Of a stretch of DNA of 64,000 bases, positions 13,651 through 22,078 are shown piece by piece. Origin of the DNA: Candidatus Leptofilum gracile (GTDB taxonomy: Bacteria; Chloroflexota; Anaerolineae; Promineifilales; Promineifilaceae). The notes under the pieces were generated by a model. That model was not told the DNA's origin and did no database searches. It worked only from the letters and a program-made list of their open reading frames with translations. The first letter of the stretch is position 1. Every line of letters starts with the position of its first letter. The stretch covers positions 186,001-250,000 of the forward strand of contig JADJOJ010000008.1 of NCBI GenBank assembly GCA_016713825.1, given 5' to 3'. The translations under genes were made by a program, and so were the position numbers.

Positions 13651-16578
13651 TCAGCGTTCTATTCGTGAATCCAGCCGCCGCATGATGAGCAGCGCTGCAC
13701 CCAACAGCAAAAGCAGGATGAGGCCAACGGCCGTCATCAACCAGCCCAACTGAAAGCTGCGCGGGGCGAAGGTGAACACGACCTCATGATCACCGGCTGG
13801 CAGCAACACACCCCGGAACAGACCATCCGCCTGAAGCAGTTCGGCGGGTGCGCCATCGACAATTACCTGCCAGCCGGGGTAAAAAGCGTCGGTGAGCAGG
13901 AGCAGTTGGGGCTGGCTGCTGCGGGTTTGCACGATAACCTGCTCCGGCGCGTAGTGCGTAATGACCGCGCTGGCGCTGGGGTCTGTGGCCCCTGCCTGAT
14001 TTTCGCCATTGCCGAGCAGAACGGCCGTTTCTCTCACCAAAAATTCAGGTTGCTGGAGGGTTTGCAGGACGGCCGTTTCGTCCGGCTGCCACACCCAATT
14101 CGAGAGCAAAAAGGCACGCGGCAGCACGTCCAGATTCTCGTAGATTTTCACGTCGCCAGAATGGATGAGGCGGTAATTGCCCAGCACCAGCGGCTGAAAA
14201 GTATCTTCAATTTCATTGATGAGCGTCGCCCCAAAAATGTGCCACATTCCTTGGGCTGGCGCGTGCAAAACCAGCCTGACGGGCACGGCCTCGTCGGCCA
14301 GCTGCCGCAGCGTAACGGAAGCAGGCCACCCGGCACGCACCACGCCGCTGGCAACAGCAAAGGCGGGCAGTTCCCAGCGATCGCCTGCTTCGGTTTCCAC
14401 TTCTACCCAGCCTGGCTCCCCTTCGGAAATGAAAGCCAGTGCGGTGGCGGTAAAGGTAGGCGTGTAGGCGATTTCCAGCGACTCGCCCGGCCCCAGCGTG
14501 ATGGGGAATTCCAGGTCGAAAAAGGCAGTTGTGCCCAAGCTTACTTCTTGCCAGACATCCCCCACTTTGTCGGTGATGAGGTAGCGGCTGTTGGTGAGGT
14601 CTAGCCAGGTGTCGGGGGGAACGGCCGTTAAATGCTCACGAAGACGGCCGTCTGTCGTCCGGGTTCCTTCCGGCAACACAAGCTGCACAAATTGGCTATA
14701 CGAATTTAGCGGCAAAATACCGCCGTCAAAACCATCCACCGCCGCCAAACCAAAGCTCAGCGGCAGATTGGGGCCGATGATCTCCTTTTGCTTGATGGCG
14801 ATGGTGTAATCGTACTGCGCCTCCGGCGAAAGCTGGTCGCCGTAAATCGTGTCAATTTCCGCCTGGTCGCCCACGTCAAAAAAGATGTCGGACAAGCTCA
14901 AAAATCGATCCGGCGGTGCCTGGCAATCAGCGTCGTTTGGGTACGGATTTTCGGCCATCAAGCGGGCCAGCGGCGGCCGCAAATCAAAGTACGCTTCGGG
15001 CGTAGTGAGATTGTTGTAGGGATGGGTGCGCGTGCCCCAAAAAAGCAGCGCCGCCATCAGCGGCAGCAGCAGCCAGGGGGAGGCGGGCTGACGCACTTCC
15101 AGCTTGAAGCGGAAGCGATTTTGCGGCGCGTAGGCCACTCGCTGCCCCAAAATGAGGCCAAACAGCAGCGCCAATTCCAGCAGCCAGAGCAGCAGCGTGC
15201 CGGGGCCAGCCGCTTCAAACGGGGCTTCGGGGCCGGTCGGTAGGAACATCGCGCCGATTGGGGCCAGGGCATTCCAGGCAATGAGGCCAACCATCAGCCA
15301 GACGGCGTAGCGAAACGGCCGTTCCAGATGCCACAAATTTTCTTTCGCCCGCAGGGGCAGATTGCGCCAATCCCGCTGCCGCACCAGCCAGCGATCCAGC
15401 ACCATTTGCCAACCCAGCCCGGCCAGCAGGGCCACGCCCAGGGCGTACACCGCCAGCCAGCGGGCGGGCACGCGGAACAGATCGAAGCCGGGCAGGCGGG
15501 CCAGCAGCCAGTTGAGCGGGTTAAAAATGCCCAGCGCCAGCAGCAAGCCCAGCAAAACGAGGGCGATGGTGGGCAGGACGCCGCGCCACTGCCGCCACTG
15601 CCACGCCGCCAAAAAGGCGAGCAGCAGCGCCGTCAGCGGCAAAATGGCGACGTATTCGGTAAAGAGAGATTGGCCGTAGGCGGGCAGCAGCGCCCGGTTG
15701 AGCAGCAGCGGGTGCAGCGAAAAGGAGAGCACTTCGTTGGGGGTCAGCCCGCCCTGTCGGCTGGATTGCTGGATCAGTTCAAAAGTGGGGAGGAGCTGAA
15801 CGGCCGTTAGCAGCAGCGCCACGCCGCCACCCATCAGCAGCACCAGCGGCAGCCGCCGGTAAAATCTGCGCCACTGGAACGACAGCCCCAGCCCGTGCGG
15901 CGAATTGCGCAGCAGCCATGTTTCCAGCCAATGCGCCGCGCCCCAGGTGACGAGCATGACGCCAGTGATGAAGCTGGTTTGGGTGTGCCCGGCCAGCAGC
16001 TGCAGGCTAAACAGCAGGGCAAAACCAAACGCCCCCTGCCCCACCAGCACCCAGCGGTTGCCCAACCGGCTGCGAAACACGCGGGCGGCGACCCACAAAA
16101 ACCAGGGCATCCAGGCCAGCCCTTGCAGCTGGTTGATGTGCTCCACCTGGGCGGTGAGATAGCCACCGAGGGCGAAGAGAACGGCCGTTACCAATCCCCC
16201 CCAGCGCCCCAGGCCCAGCGTTTGCCGTCCGGCCAAATAGGCTCCCACCCCGGCGATGAGCAGATGCAGCAAAATCGAGGCGCTGACGGCGTAGGGGGTG
16301 GGCAGCAGCAGCCAGACGGGCCAGTTGAGCGGGTAAAAGAAGCCGACCTGGCTGTTGGCCAAAAAGGGTGCGCCCATGAACAGGTGGGGATTCCAGAGGG
16401 GGATACGGCCGTTGCGCAGTGCCTCGGCAGCGGCGTCCCAATATGGGTAAAAGTAGAGGAAGGTATCGCCCCGGGCCAAAATGAGGTTGCTGAAGGCCAT
16501 CTTGTTGAAAAAGATGGCCAGCAGCACCGGCAGCCACACCAGCGGCGGCAGTCGCTTGATTCGCTCAAGCCAGGTCAT
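13651..16578 (-). CDS. Large YfhO-like polytopic membrane protein
   Basis: The 975-residue protein begins with a membrane helix and the early motif LARGDTFLYFYPYWD, then RIPLWNPHLFMGAPFLANSQ, the hallmark of YfhO-type membrane proteins (GT-C glycosyltransferase-like fold). About 12 helices fill the first 500 residues. A large extracytoplasmic part of roughly 420 residues ends in GWQVIVDGAPAELLQADGLF and GDHEVVFTF, again typical of YfhO. A C-terminal helix and RRLDSRIER end the chain. YfhO relatives glycosylate envelope polymers. Its ATG overlaps the stop of the upstream glycosyltransferase by four bases, so the two work together. Confidence 0.85.
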   Translation of the reverse strand: MTWLERIKRLPPLVWLPVLLAIFFNKMAFSNLILARGDTFLYFYPYWDAAAEALRNGRIPLWNPHLFMGAPFLANSQVGFFYPLNWPVWLLLPTPYAVSASILLHLLIAGVGAYLAGRQTLGLGRWGGLVTAVLFALGGYLTAQVEHINQLQGLAWMPWFLWVAARVFRSRLGNRWVLVGQGAFGFALLFSLQLLAGHTQTSFITGVMLVTWGAAHWLETWLLRNSPHGLGLSFQWRRFYRRLPLVLLMGGGVALLLTAVQLLPTFELIQQSSRQGGLTPNEVLSFSLHPLLLNRALLPAYGQSLFTEYVAILPLTALLLAFLAAWQWRQWRGVLPTIALVLLGLLLALGIFNPLNWLLARLPGFDLFRVPARWLAVYALGVALLAGLGWQMVLDRWLVRQRDWRNLPLRAKENLWHLERPFRYAVWLMVGLIAWNALAPIGAMFLPTGPEAPFEAAGPGTLLLWLLELALLFGLILGQRVAYAPQNRFRFKLEVRQPASPWLLLPLMAALLFWGTRTHPYNNLTTPEAYFDLRPPLARLMAENPYPNDADCQAPPDRFLSLSDIFFDVGDQAEIDTIYGDQLSPEAQYDYTIAIKQKEIIGPNLPLSFGLAAVDGFDGGILPLNSYSQFVQLVLPEGTRTTDGRLREHLTAVPPDTWLDLTNSRYLITDKVGDVWQEVSLGTTAFFDLEFPITLGPGESLEIAYTPTFTATALAFISEGEPGWVEVETEAGDRWELPAFAVASGVVRAGWPASVTLRQLADEAVPVRLVLHAPAQGMWHIFGATLINEIEDTFQPLVLGNYRLIHSGDVKIYENLDVLPRAFLLSNWVWQPDETAVLQTLQQPEFLVRETAVLLGNGENQAGATDPSASAVITHYAPEQVIVQTRSSQPQLLLLTDAFYPGWQVIVDGAPAELLQADGLFRGVLLPAGDHEVVFTFAPRSFQLGWLMTAVGLILLLLLGAALLIMRRLDSRIER

Positions 16579-18230
16579 GCCACCACCCCAATATTAACCG
16601 CAGAGGGCGCGGAGAACGCAGAGATTTTTTGGTTATTTCTCTGCCAGGCATCAACTTGAAACGGGGAGGCTAACGGCTCTAAATATTCTGAATCAACAGA
16701 TTTCACAGATTGTCCAGATTTTTTTATCTGTGAAATCTGTGTAATCTGTGGATTAATTTCATACAAAATAATCTGGTTGGATTGGGCAACGGCCGTTAGC
16801 GTAAAGCCGGCTTCTTGCACGGTGCGGATGATGGGTTGGGCAACGGCCGTATTGGGCAAAGCCAGATAACGCGGTGAACCATCCTGGCCCAAGGCGGCCA
16901 AATCGGTGGCGAGGGCGGCAGCGTGGGGGAACCAGCTGACGAAGACGCGCTTGTCGAACAGGTGGTAGCGCCATTGCCAGCTGAACCAATGGTCGTAGAG
17001 GACGGTGCCGTAGGGGGCGTCGGCCAGGGCAGCGGCGATGTCGGCCGCGCCTTGGTCGGATTGGGGGGAGCTGCCGAGGGGGGTACGGCCGTTCCGCGCC
17101 GCCCAGGAGGCTGAAAGCAACACGAGCCCCAACAAAATAATCGAGCCCCACCTAAGTGCCAGGCACGGGGCGCGGAAGTTTTGGTTAACCAGGATCGTTT
17201 GCCCCGTGCCTGGCACTTTCACTTTTAGTTGAGCGTAAGCGCGGGCCAGCAAAATCGCCAGGAGGGGCAGCAGGGGCAGCAGGTAACGGTCCCAGACGGG
17301 AATGGCGAACAGCCAGTGGCAGAGGCCGTAAGCCAGGATAAAAATTAGAAAAAGGCGGTCAAAATTTTTGACGCAAAGGCGCGAAGTGGGGGCAGGGGCA
17401 AAGGGGGCGGTTTGTCTTCGGAGATGTTGCGCTGTAGCCCAAAGCATGGCCGGGATGAGTAGGAAGAAAATGAGGGGGGAAACGGCCGTTTGCCATAAAT
17501 CCACCCAGCTCCAAAACCTCGGCCAAAGTTCCCAGGAATGGCTGAGGCGGACGCCGCCAAAGTTGCCAATCTGAGTTTGCCAGAGGTGGAAACGGCCGTT
17601 GCGGGCCAATTCCCAGGCGAACAAAGCCAACAGCGGCGGCAGCAATCCGGCCAGCCAACGGCCCCATCTGGCCAGCCGCCAGCCAAAAATCCAGCCCAGG
17701 CCAAGCAGCAGCGGCAGAAACAAAATTGCCTGGTATTTGGTGAGCAGCGCCAGGCCGAACAGAATGCCCGACCAGCCGGGTTTTGGGAAAGTGACGGCCG
17801 TAAATGCAGCAATCAGTAGGCCAGTGAGCAGTGGATCGGTAAAGGCGGTGGGGCTGAATTGGATGGTGAGGGGGAACAGGGCGACGAGGGCGGCGGCGAG
17901 GACGGCCGTTTCTGCCTGACGATACAGTCTCCACACCCAAACCCCGATGAGCGGCACGAGCAACATCGAGGCAATCCAGCCGGGCCAGCGGGCGGCAAAT
18001 TCTACGGGGCCAAACAGCGGGTAAAAGAGCGCTTGCAGGTAAAAGAGCAGCGGCGGCTTGTCGATGGGCTGCATGGCCAAAAGCGGATCGCGCCAGATGG
18101 CAATCTCCCGTGCCCAGGTGGCAAACAGCGCCTCATCTGCCTGAAAGCTGTTGGCAAACAGACCGGGGGCACGGAGAACGGCCGTTAGCCCGGTGACCAG
18201 CAGGAGGGGGAGCTTGGGGAAACGAGACAT
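16575..18230 (-). CDS. Glycosyltransferase family 39 (ArnT/PMT-like) membrane protein
   Basis: The 551-residue product has a GT-C architecture: an N-terminal helix, then FQADEALFATWAREIA (catalytic Asp-Glu of the first loop) and DKPPLLFYLQALFYPLFG, both typical of ArnT/GT39 enzymes that move a sugar from a polyprenyl phosphate. About ten helices follow. Two oddities occur. A 65-bp element with 18-bp inverted arms lies inside the frame (17154-17218), and the last 50 or so residues (from NPQITQISQI) are the translation of a CAGATT intergenic repeat. The natural C-terminus was thus probably extended. It sits in an operon with the GT2 gene upstream and the YfhO-like gene downstream. Confidence 0.87.
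   Translation of the reverse strand: MSRFPKLPLLLVTGLTAVLRAPGLFANSFQADEALFATWAREIAIWRDPLLAMQPIDKPPLLFYLQALFYPLFGPVEFAARWPGWIASMLLVPLIGVWVWRLYRQAETAVLAAALVALFPLTIQFSPTAFTDPLLTGLLIAAFTAVTFPKPGWSGILFGLALLTKYQAILFLPLLLGLGWIFGWRLARWGRWLAGLLPPLLALFAWELARNGRFHLWQTQIGNFGGVRLSHSWELWPRFWSWVDLWQTAVSPLIFFLLIPAMLWATAQHLRRQTAPFAPAPTSRLCVKNFDRLFLIFILAYGLCHWLFAIPVWDRYLLPLLPLLAILLARAYAQLKVKVPGTGQTILVNQNFRAPCLALRWGSIILLGLVLLSASWAARNGRTPLGSSPQSDQGAADIAAALADAPYGTVLYDHWFSWQWRYHLFDKRVFVSWFPHAAALATDLAALGQDGSPRYLALPNTAVAQPIIRTVQEAGFTLTAVAQSNQIILYEINPQITQISQIKKSGQSVKSVDSEYLEPLASPFQVDAWQRNNQKISAFSAPSAVNIGVVA
16690..16757. repeat. CAGATT-family palindromic repeat captured into the GT39 reading frame
   Basis: CAGATTTCACAGAT (16697-16710) is inverted at 16726-16739, followed by the standard TGTGTAATCTGTGGATTAA edge. 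It codes for the terminal tail of the glycosyltransferase. Confidence 0.8.
17154..17218. repeat. 65-bp inverted-repeat element inside the GT39 gene
   Basis: AAGTGCCAGGCACGGGGC (17154-17171) is perfectly inverted at 17201-17218 with 29 bases between. The reading frame stays open through it, adding a short loop after a membrane segment. Confidence 0.8.
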
Positions 18231-18238
18231 TGCTGCGC

Positions 18239-18316
18239 ATGACGGTAAACGGTAATCGGTGGTCGGTAATCGGTGAATTGCCTACCGATTACGGTTTACG
18301 GATTACCGATTACGGG
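18239..18316. repeat. ATTACCG-type palindromic intergenic repeat
   Basis: GGTAAACGGTAATCGGT units are followed by the inverse ACCGATTACGGTTTACGG and further ATTACCGATTACGG copies. It is the same family as 22010-22078 and fills the gap between the GT2 and GT39 genes. Confidence 0.75.
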
Positions 18317-19006
18317 TCAGTCCACAAACCGGTACTTCAACAGGTAATACAGCGCTTTCGGCCCTTCGATCCATGGGTTGAGCTTTTTGCCCTCCTCAAA
18401 TTCACGGCCGTTGTAAGAGATGGGCACTTCGTAGATGCGGTGGCCGCGCTTGAGCACTTTGGAGGTGATTTCTGGCTCAAACTCGAAGCCGCGCGAGCGC
18501 AGGGGAATGTCACGGATGACGTCGGCGCGGAACACTTTGTAGCACGTTTCCATGTCCGACAAAATGGTGTTGTAGACGATGTTGGTGATGAGCGTCAACA
18601 GCTTGTTGCCCACCATGTGCCAAAAGAACATCGTTTTGGTTGGCCCACCACGAAAACGAGAGCCGTAGACAACGGCCGTTTTCCCTTCCACAATCGGCCG
18701 AATCAACGCCGGATAATCGCGGGGGTCGTACTCTAAATCGGCATCCTGAATGAGAAAAATATCCCCCGTGGCATGGCTGAAGCCGGTGCGGACGGCCGCA
18801 CCTTTGCCCTGGTTTTTCTCGTGCAGGTACACTTTGATTGAATCGTTTAGGGCGGCAACGGCCGTATACAGCTCCCGCGTGCCGTCCGTAGAGCCATCGT
18901 CTATCAGAATAATCTCATCGGCCAGTTCCACAGCCAACACCGCCTTCACCGACGCTTCCAACGTTTCCCGCTCGTTATAAACAGGCATAATGACAGATAA
19001 TTTCAC
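18317..19006 (-). CDS. Family 2 glycosyltransferase (polyprenyl-phosphate mannosyl/glucosyltransferase type)
   Basis: The 229-residue product has the GT-A hallmarks: KLSVIMPVYNERETLE, EIILIDDGSTDGT, GKGAAVRTGF and IFLIQDADLEYDP (the DxD-like motif), with NKLLTLITNIVYNTILSDMETCYKVF near the acceptor loop. Length and motifs match dolichol/polyprenyl-phosphate sugar transferases (DPM1-like) without the membrane tail. It would load a sugar onto polyprenyl phosphate, exactly the donor needed by the GT39 and YfhO-like genes encoded next, so the three plausibly form a glycan-assembly operon. Confidence 0.93.
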   Translation of the reverse strand: MKLSVIMPVYNERETLEASVKAVLAVELADEIILIDDGSTDGTRELYTAVAALNDSIKVYLHEKNQGKGAAVRTGFSHATGDIFLIQDADLEYDPRDYPALIRPIVEGKTAVVYGSRFRGGPTKTMFFWHMVGNKLLTLITNIVYNTILSDMETCYKVFRADVIRDIPLRSRGFEFEPEITSKVLKRGHRIYEVPISYNGREFEEGKKLNPWIEGPKALYYLLKYRFVD

Positions 19007-19044
19007 AGAATCCTCTTCCTAACCTGGTCAAACCAGAAACTAAC

Positions 19045-19112
19045 AAGATTTTTATCAACAGATTTGGCAGATTTAGCAGATTCAATCTTTTTAATCTGCG
19101 AAATCTTTGATT
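19045..19112. repeat. CAGATT-family palindromic repeat
   Basis: TTATCAACAGATTTGGCAGATT is answered by AATCTGCGAAATCTTTG across a T-rich centre. It lies between divergent genes (GT2 leftward, HAD rightward). Confidence 0.7.
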
Positions 19113-19197
19113 TTGCCTATGCCGAGGCGAGCCAATTGTATAACAACCCCGCCGCAGATGCCCATTCGACTCGTCTACCCAACCCCGACGCATCCGC

Positions 19198-19203
19198 TAT
19201 AAT
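19198..19203 (+). promoter_or_regulatory. TATAAT box seven bases before the HAD hydrolase ATG (leaderless transcript likely)
   Basis: A perfect -10 hexamer ends seven bases before the ATG at 19211, so the transcript should start at the codon itself. No clear -35 box is seen. Confidence 0.65.
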
Positions 19204-19210
19204 CAAGCCT

Positions 19211-20017
19211 ATGAACCAGATTAAGAACCTCATTTTAGACATGGACGGCGTGCTGTGGCGGGGCGATGAGCCAATGCCTGGCCTGGCCGAGTTTTTCGAG
19301 ACGATGCAATCCAAGGGCATTGGCGTGGTGATGGCCACCAACAATGCCTCCAAAACGCCGCAGCAGTACGTGGCCAAACTGGCCAAGTTTGGCGTCACCG
19401 TCAGCGAAGGGCAAATTTTCACCTCGGCGGAAGCGACGGGGGATTATTTGCAGCGCACTTACGAACCGGGCGTGAAGGCGTTTGTGGTGGGGGATGTGGG
19501 ACTGGTAACGGCCGTTCAATCCCGCAATTTCCAGTTATTGAGTGTGGAAGAGGTGATGGGGGGAGAAACGGCCGTGTTCGTCGTCGCTGGCTTTAATCCC
19601 AACGCCACCTACCCGCAGCTGGCCGCTGGTGCCCTGCTCATCCACAAAGGCGCACAGTTCATCGGCACCAACCCGGACCTCACCTTTCCCAGTGAGTACG
19701 GCCCCCTGCCCGGCGCAGGCTCCTTCCTCGCTTTTTTGCAAGCCGCCACCGGCGTAGAACCCGTGGTCATTGGCAAACCCGGCCCGCTCATCTTCCAGAT
19801 GGCCATGCAAAAGCTGGGCGGCACGCCACAAAACACCGCCATGGTCGGCGACCGCCTGGAAACGGACATCGCGGGCGGCAAAGCGGCGGGCATCCAAACC
19901 ATCCTCGTCCTATCCGGCATCAGCCAGCGCCACGACGTCGCCCAAGCCAACGGCCTCCAGCCTGATTTCATCTTTGCGGATATTCAAGAAATTGCTACCC
20001 AAATTGCCAATGGATGA
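19211..20017 (+). CDS. HAD-IIA hydrolase (NagD/phosphoglycolate-phosphatase-like)
   Basis: The 268-residue product starts NLILDMDGVLWRGDEPMPG (HAD motif I with nucleophile and acid Asp), then VVMATNNASKTPQQY (motif II), GKPGPLIFQMAMQKL (motif III Lys) and MVGDRLETDIAGGKAAGI (motif IV). The C2a cap places it in HAD-IIA with NagD and 4-nitrophenyl/phosphoglycolate phosphatases. The substrate is not resolvable. The ATG at 19211 is chosen because a TATAAT box lies just before it. The open frame from 19064 is repeat translation. The last eight bases overlap the next gene. Confidence 0.93.
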   Translation: MNQIKNLILDMDGVLWRGDEPMPGLAEFFETMQSKGIGVVMATNNASKTPQQYVAKLAKFGVTVSEGQIFTSAEATGDYLQRTYEPGVKAFVVGDVGLVTAVQSRNFQLLSVEEVMGGETAVFVVAGFNPNATYPQLAAGALLIHKGAQFIGTNPDLTFPSEYGPLPGAGSFLAFLQAATGVEPVVIGKPGPLIFQMAMQKLGGTPQNTAMVGDRLETDIAGGKAAGIQTILVLSGISQRHDVAQANGLQPDFIFADIQEIATQIANG

Positions 20018-20975
20018 ACCCATCATTTTTCGCGCCACTAGGAAATATCGCGTTCAACGTTTGGTAATGTCGATATTAGGTGTAGCCCTGCTTGGTTTTA
20101 TTGGATTATTAAGCCTGGTCCAAGAAGGTAACAGAGTCGCACACATTATCGTATATCTAGTTTTTGGCGTTCTTCCAATCGTTATGGGCTTTCGTTCAAA
20201 TTGGAAATCGCCCAAAAAACTGAATTTTGTGTTACACGGCGACAGCATAGGTGGCTCAACAGGTAATCAAAATTTTCAGCTTCCTTTCTCCAAAATTTTG
20301 CATATTGAGAATCTTGGGCACGCCCTGAGAATAGATGCTACAGATAGTCAGTATCTACTGGAAAAACGCCATTTTAATTTGGAACAAATTCAAGTCGAAC
20401 TAAAAAAGCGCCTCCATCCCGATGTTTTTGTTGAAGGAGGTTGGGTCAATTTACCTTCTTACCAAACAATTCAAGAACAAATAGATACCATGTTAGCGGA
20501 AATCTCTGCAAAATTGCCGTTGCGCATCAAACAAGAATTACCTACCTTCTTCAAGGGGATAATTGCCATAGGCATTATTCTCTTTACAGCAGCAACAATC
20601 TTCTCTTGGCAACAACTTGGCTTTGGCTCCTTATTTTTTCTCTTTTTGGCTGTGGCTTGCTTTCTTCTTTTGCTCCATCAAGGTATTTTGGAAATAGATG
20701 ATCAACAAATCACATATGAAACCAGATTCAAAAAATACAAGATTCTCTGGGATGATGTAGTACGGGTTGAGCACGATGATGCACTTTCCCTCGCTTTCCA
20801 CGGTCGGAATCAATGCCTGAGAACTTCTATAAATTCTGATTTTAATTGGGGCAAAAAACAAAAAGATGAGTTTTTCTTCTATCTTGATCACATCATAAAG
20901 CGAAAGAATATTGAACAGCGACAATCCCAATGGGCATCTTTGCGCTTTAACAAGAACACCAGAGTGCCAAAATGA
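20010..20975 (+). CDS. AT-rich membrane protein of unknown function
   Basis: From the ATG at 20010 the product is 321 residues with two pairs of membrane helices (about 18-55 and 180-225). Each pair is followed by a soluble segment of beta strands: LNFVLHGDSIGGSTGNQNFQ in the first and ILEIDDQQITYETRFKKYKI in the second. The soluble parts look like bacterial PH/YcxB-type domains, a weak resemblance. Base composition is clearly lower in GC than its neighbours (about 40% by eye), it is rich in Lys, Asn and Ile codons, and it has no ACGGCCGT copy. All of this points to recent acquisition. It overlaps the HAD gene by eight bases and rlmN by four. Confidence 0.8.
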   Translation: MDEPIIFRATRKYRVQRLVMSILGVALLGFIGLLSLVQEGNRVAHIIVYLVFGVLPIVMGFRSNWKSPKKLNFVLHGDSIGGSTGNQNFQLPFSKILHIENLGHALRIDATDSQYLLEKRHFNLEQIQVELKKRLHPDVFVEGGWVNLPSYQTIQEQIDTMLAEISAKLPLRIKQELPTFFKGIIAIGIILFTAATIFSWQQLGFGSLFFLFLAVACFLLLLHQGILEIDDQQITYETRFKKYKILWDDVVRVEHDDALSLAFHGRNQCLRTSINSDFNWGKKQKDEFFFYLDHIIKRKNIEQRQSQWASLRFNKNTRVPK

Positions 20976-22021
20976 ATGAATCCCGCAATATTTACGATTT
21001 AACACATGACCAGCTAGTTGATTTTTTGTCTGAATTGGGCGAGCCGAAGTTTCGGGCGCAGCAGGTTTGGAATTGGCTGTACACCAAGTACGTCACCGAC
21101 TTTGCGGAGATGCGTAATTTGCCGAAGAGCTTGATTGAGAAGCTGGAAGCCAACGCGGTTATCCACAGCGCCACCATTGCCAGCGAAGAGTATTCCAGTG
21201 ATGGCCAAACCAAAAAGGTGCTTTTTAAGCTGCCCGACGGCCAATACATCGAAACGGTGCTCATGCGCTACGAGAAGCGGCGCACCCTGTGCATCAGCAC
21301 GCAGGCGGGCTGCGCCATGGGCTGCGTCTTTTGCGCCACCGGGCAGATGGGCTTCTTCCGCAACCTCACCGTCAGCGAAATCGTGGCCCAGGTGCTCTAC
21401 TTTGCCCACGAGCTGGCCCTCACCGAGGAGCACGTCACCAACATCGTGATGATGGGCATGGGCGAGCCGCTGCACAACTACAATAACACCCTCGCCGCCG
21501 TTGACCGCCTGACCGACGAAACTGGTTTCAACCTGGGCGCACGCAAAATCACCATTTCCACCGTGGGGCTGGTACCCGCCATCCGCCGCTACGCCGATGA
21601 GCAGCGCCAGACCCCTCTGGCCATCTCCCTGCACGCCGCCACCGACGCCGAGCGGGACAAGCTGATCCCCATTAACAGCCGCTGGCCCATTGCCGACCTG
21701 ATGGACGCCTGCCATTACTACATTGAGAAAACGGGGCGGCGGCTAACCTTTGAATGGGCGCTCATCTCCGGCGAAAACGACACGATTGAGCAGGCGCGGG
21801 CGCTGGGCAACTTGCTGCACGGCATGTTGTGCCACGTCAACCTCATTCCGCTCAACCCCACGGCCGGTTTTAGCGGCGGTCCCTCCTCCAAAGAGCGCGT
21901 GGACGTGTTCCAGGCTGAACTGAGCCATTACGGCGTCAGCAGCACCGTGCGCGTGCGGCGCGGCATTGACATTCAGGCAGGCTGTGGCCAGCTGCGGGAC
22001 CGGGTGGTCGGTAATCCGTGA
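20972..22021 (+). CDS. rlmN: 23S rRNA (adenine-2503-C2)-methyltransferase
   Basis: The 349-residue radical-SAM enzyme has the CxxxCxxC cluster motif in CAMGCVFCATGQMGFFRN. Other landmarks are VTNIVMMGMGEPLHNYNNT, ISTVGLVPAIRRYAD, LAISLHAATDAERDKLIPIN and a C-terminal VRRGIDIQAGCGQLR carrying the methyl-carrier cysteine. It methylates A2503 of 23S rRNA and some tRNAs. Length is standard. The ATG overlaps the preceding stop as ATGA, so translation is coupled to the AT-rich gene. No palindrome copies occur within it. Confidence 0.97.
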   Translation: MNESRNIYDLTHDQLVDFLSELGEPKFRAQQVWNWLYTKYVTDFAEMRNLPKSLIEKLEANAVIHSATIASEEYSSDGQTKKVLFKLPDGQYIETVLMRYEKRRTLCISTQAGCAMGCVFCATGQMGFFRNLTVSEIVAQVLYFAHELALTEEHVTNIVMMGMGEPLHNYNNTLAAVDRLTDETGFNLGARKITISTVGLVPAIRRYADEQRQTPLAISLHAATDAERDKLIPINSRWPIADLMDACHYYIEKTGRRLTFEWALISGENDTIEQARALGNLLHGMLCHVNLIPLNPTAGFSGGPSSKERVDVFQAELSHYGVSSTVRVRRGIDIQAGCGQLRDRVVGNP

Positions 22022-22078
22022 ACGGTGAACGGTCAACGGTCAACGGTAATCGGATTACCGATTACCGATTACCGATTC
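22010..22078. repeat. ATTACCG/AACGGTC-type palindromic repeat after rlmN
   Basis: Units AACGGTGAACGGTCAACGGT and CGGATTACCGATTACCGATT adjoin the rlmN stop and reach the stop codon of the converging peptidase gene. The first units also code for the last residues of RlmN. Confidence 0.7.
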
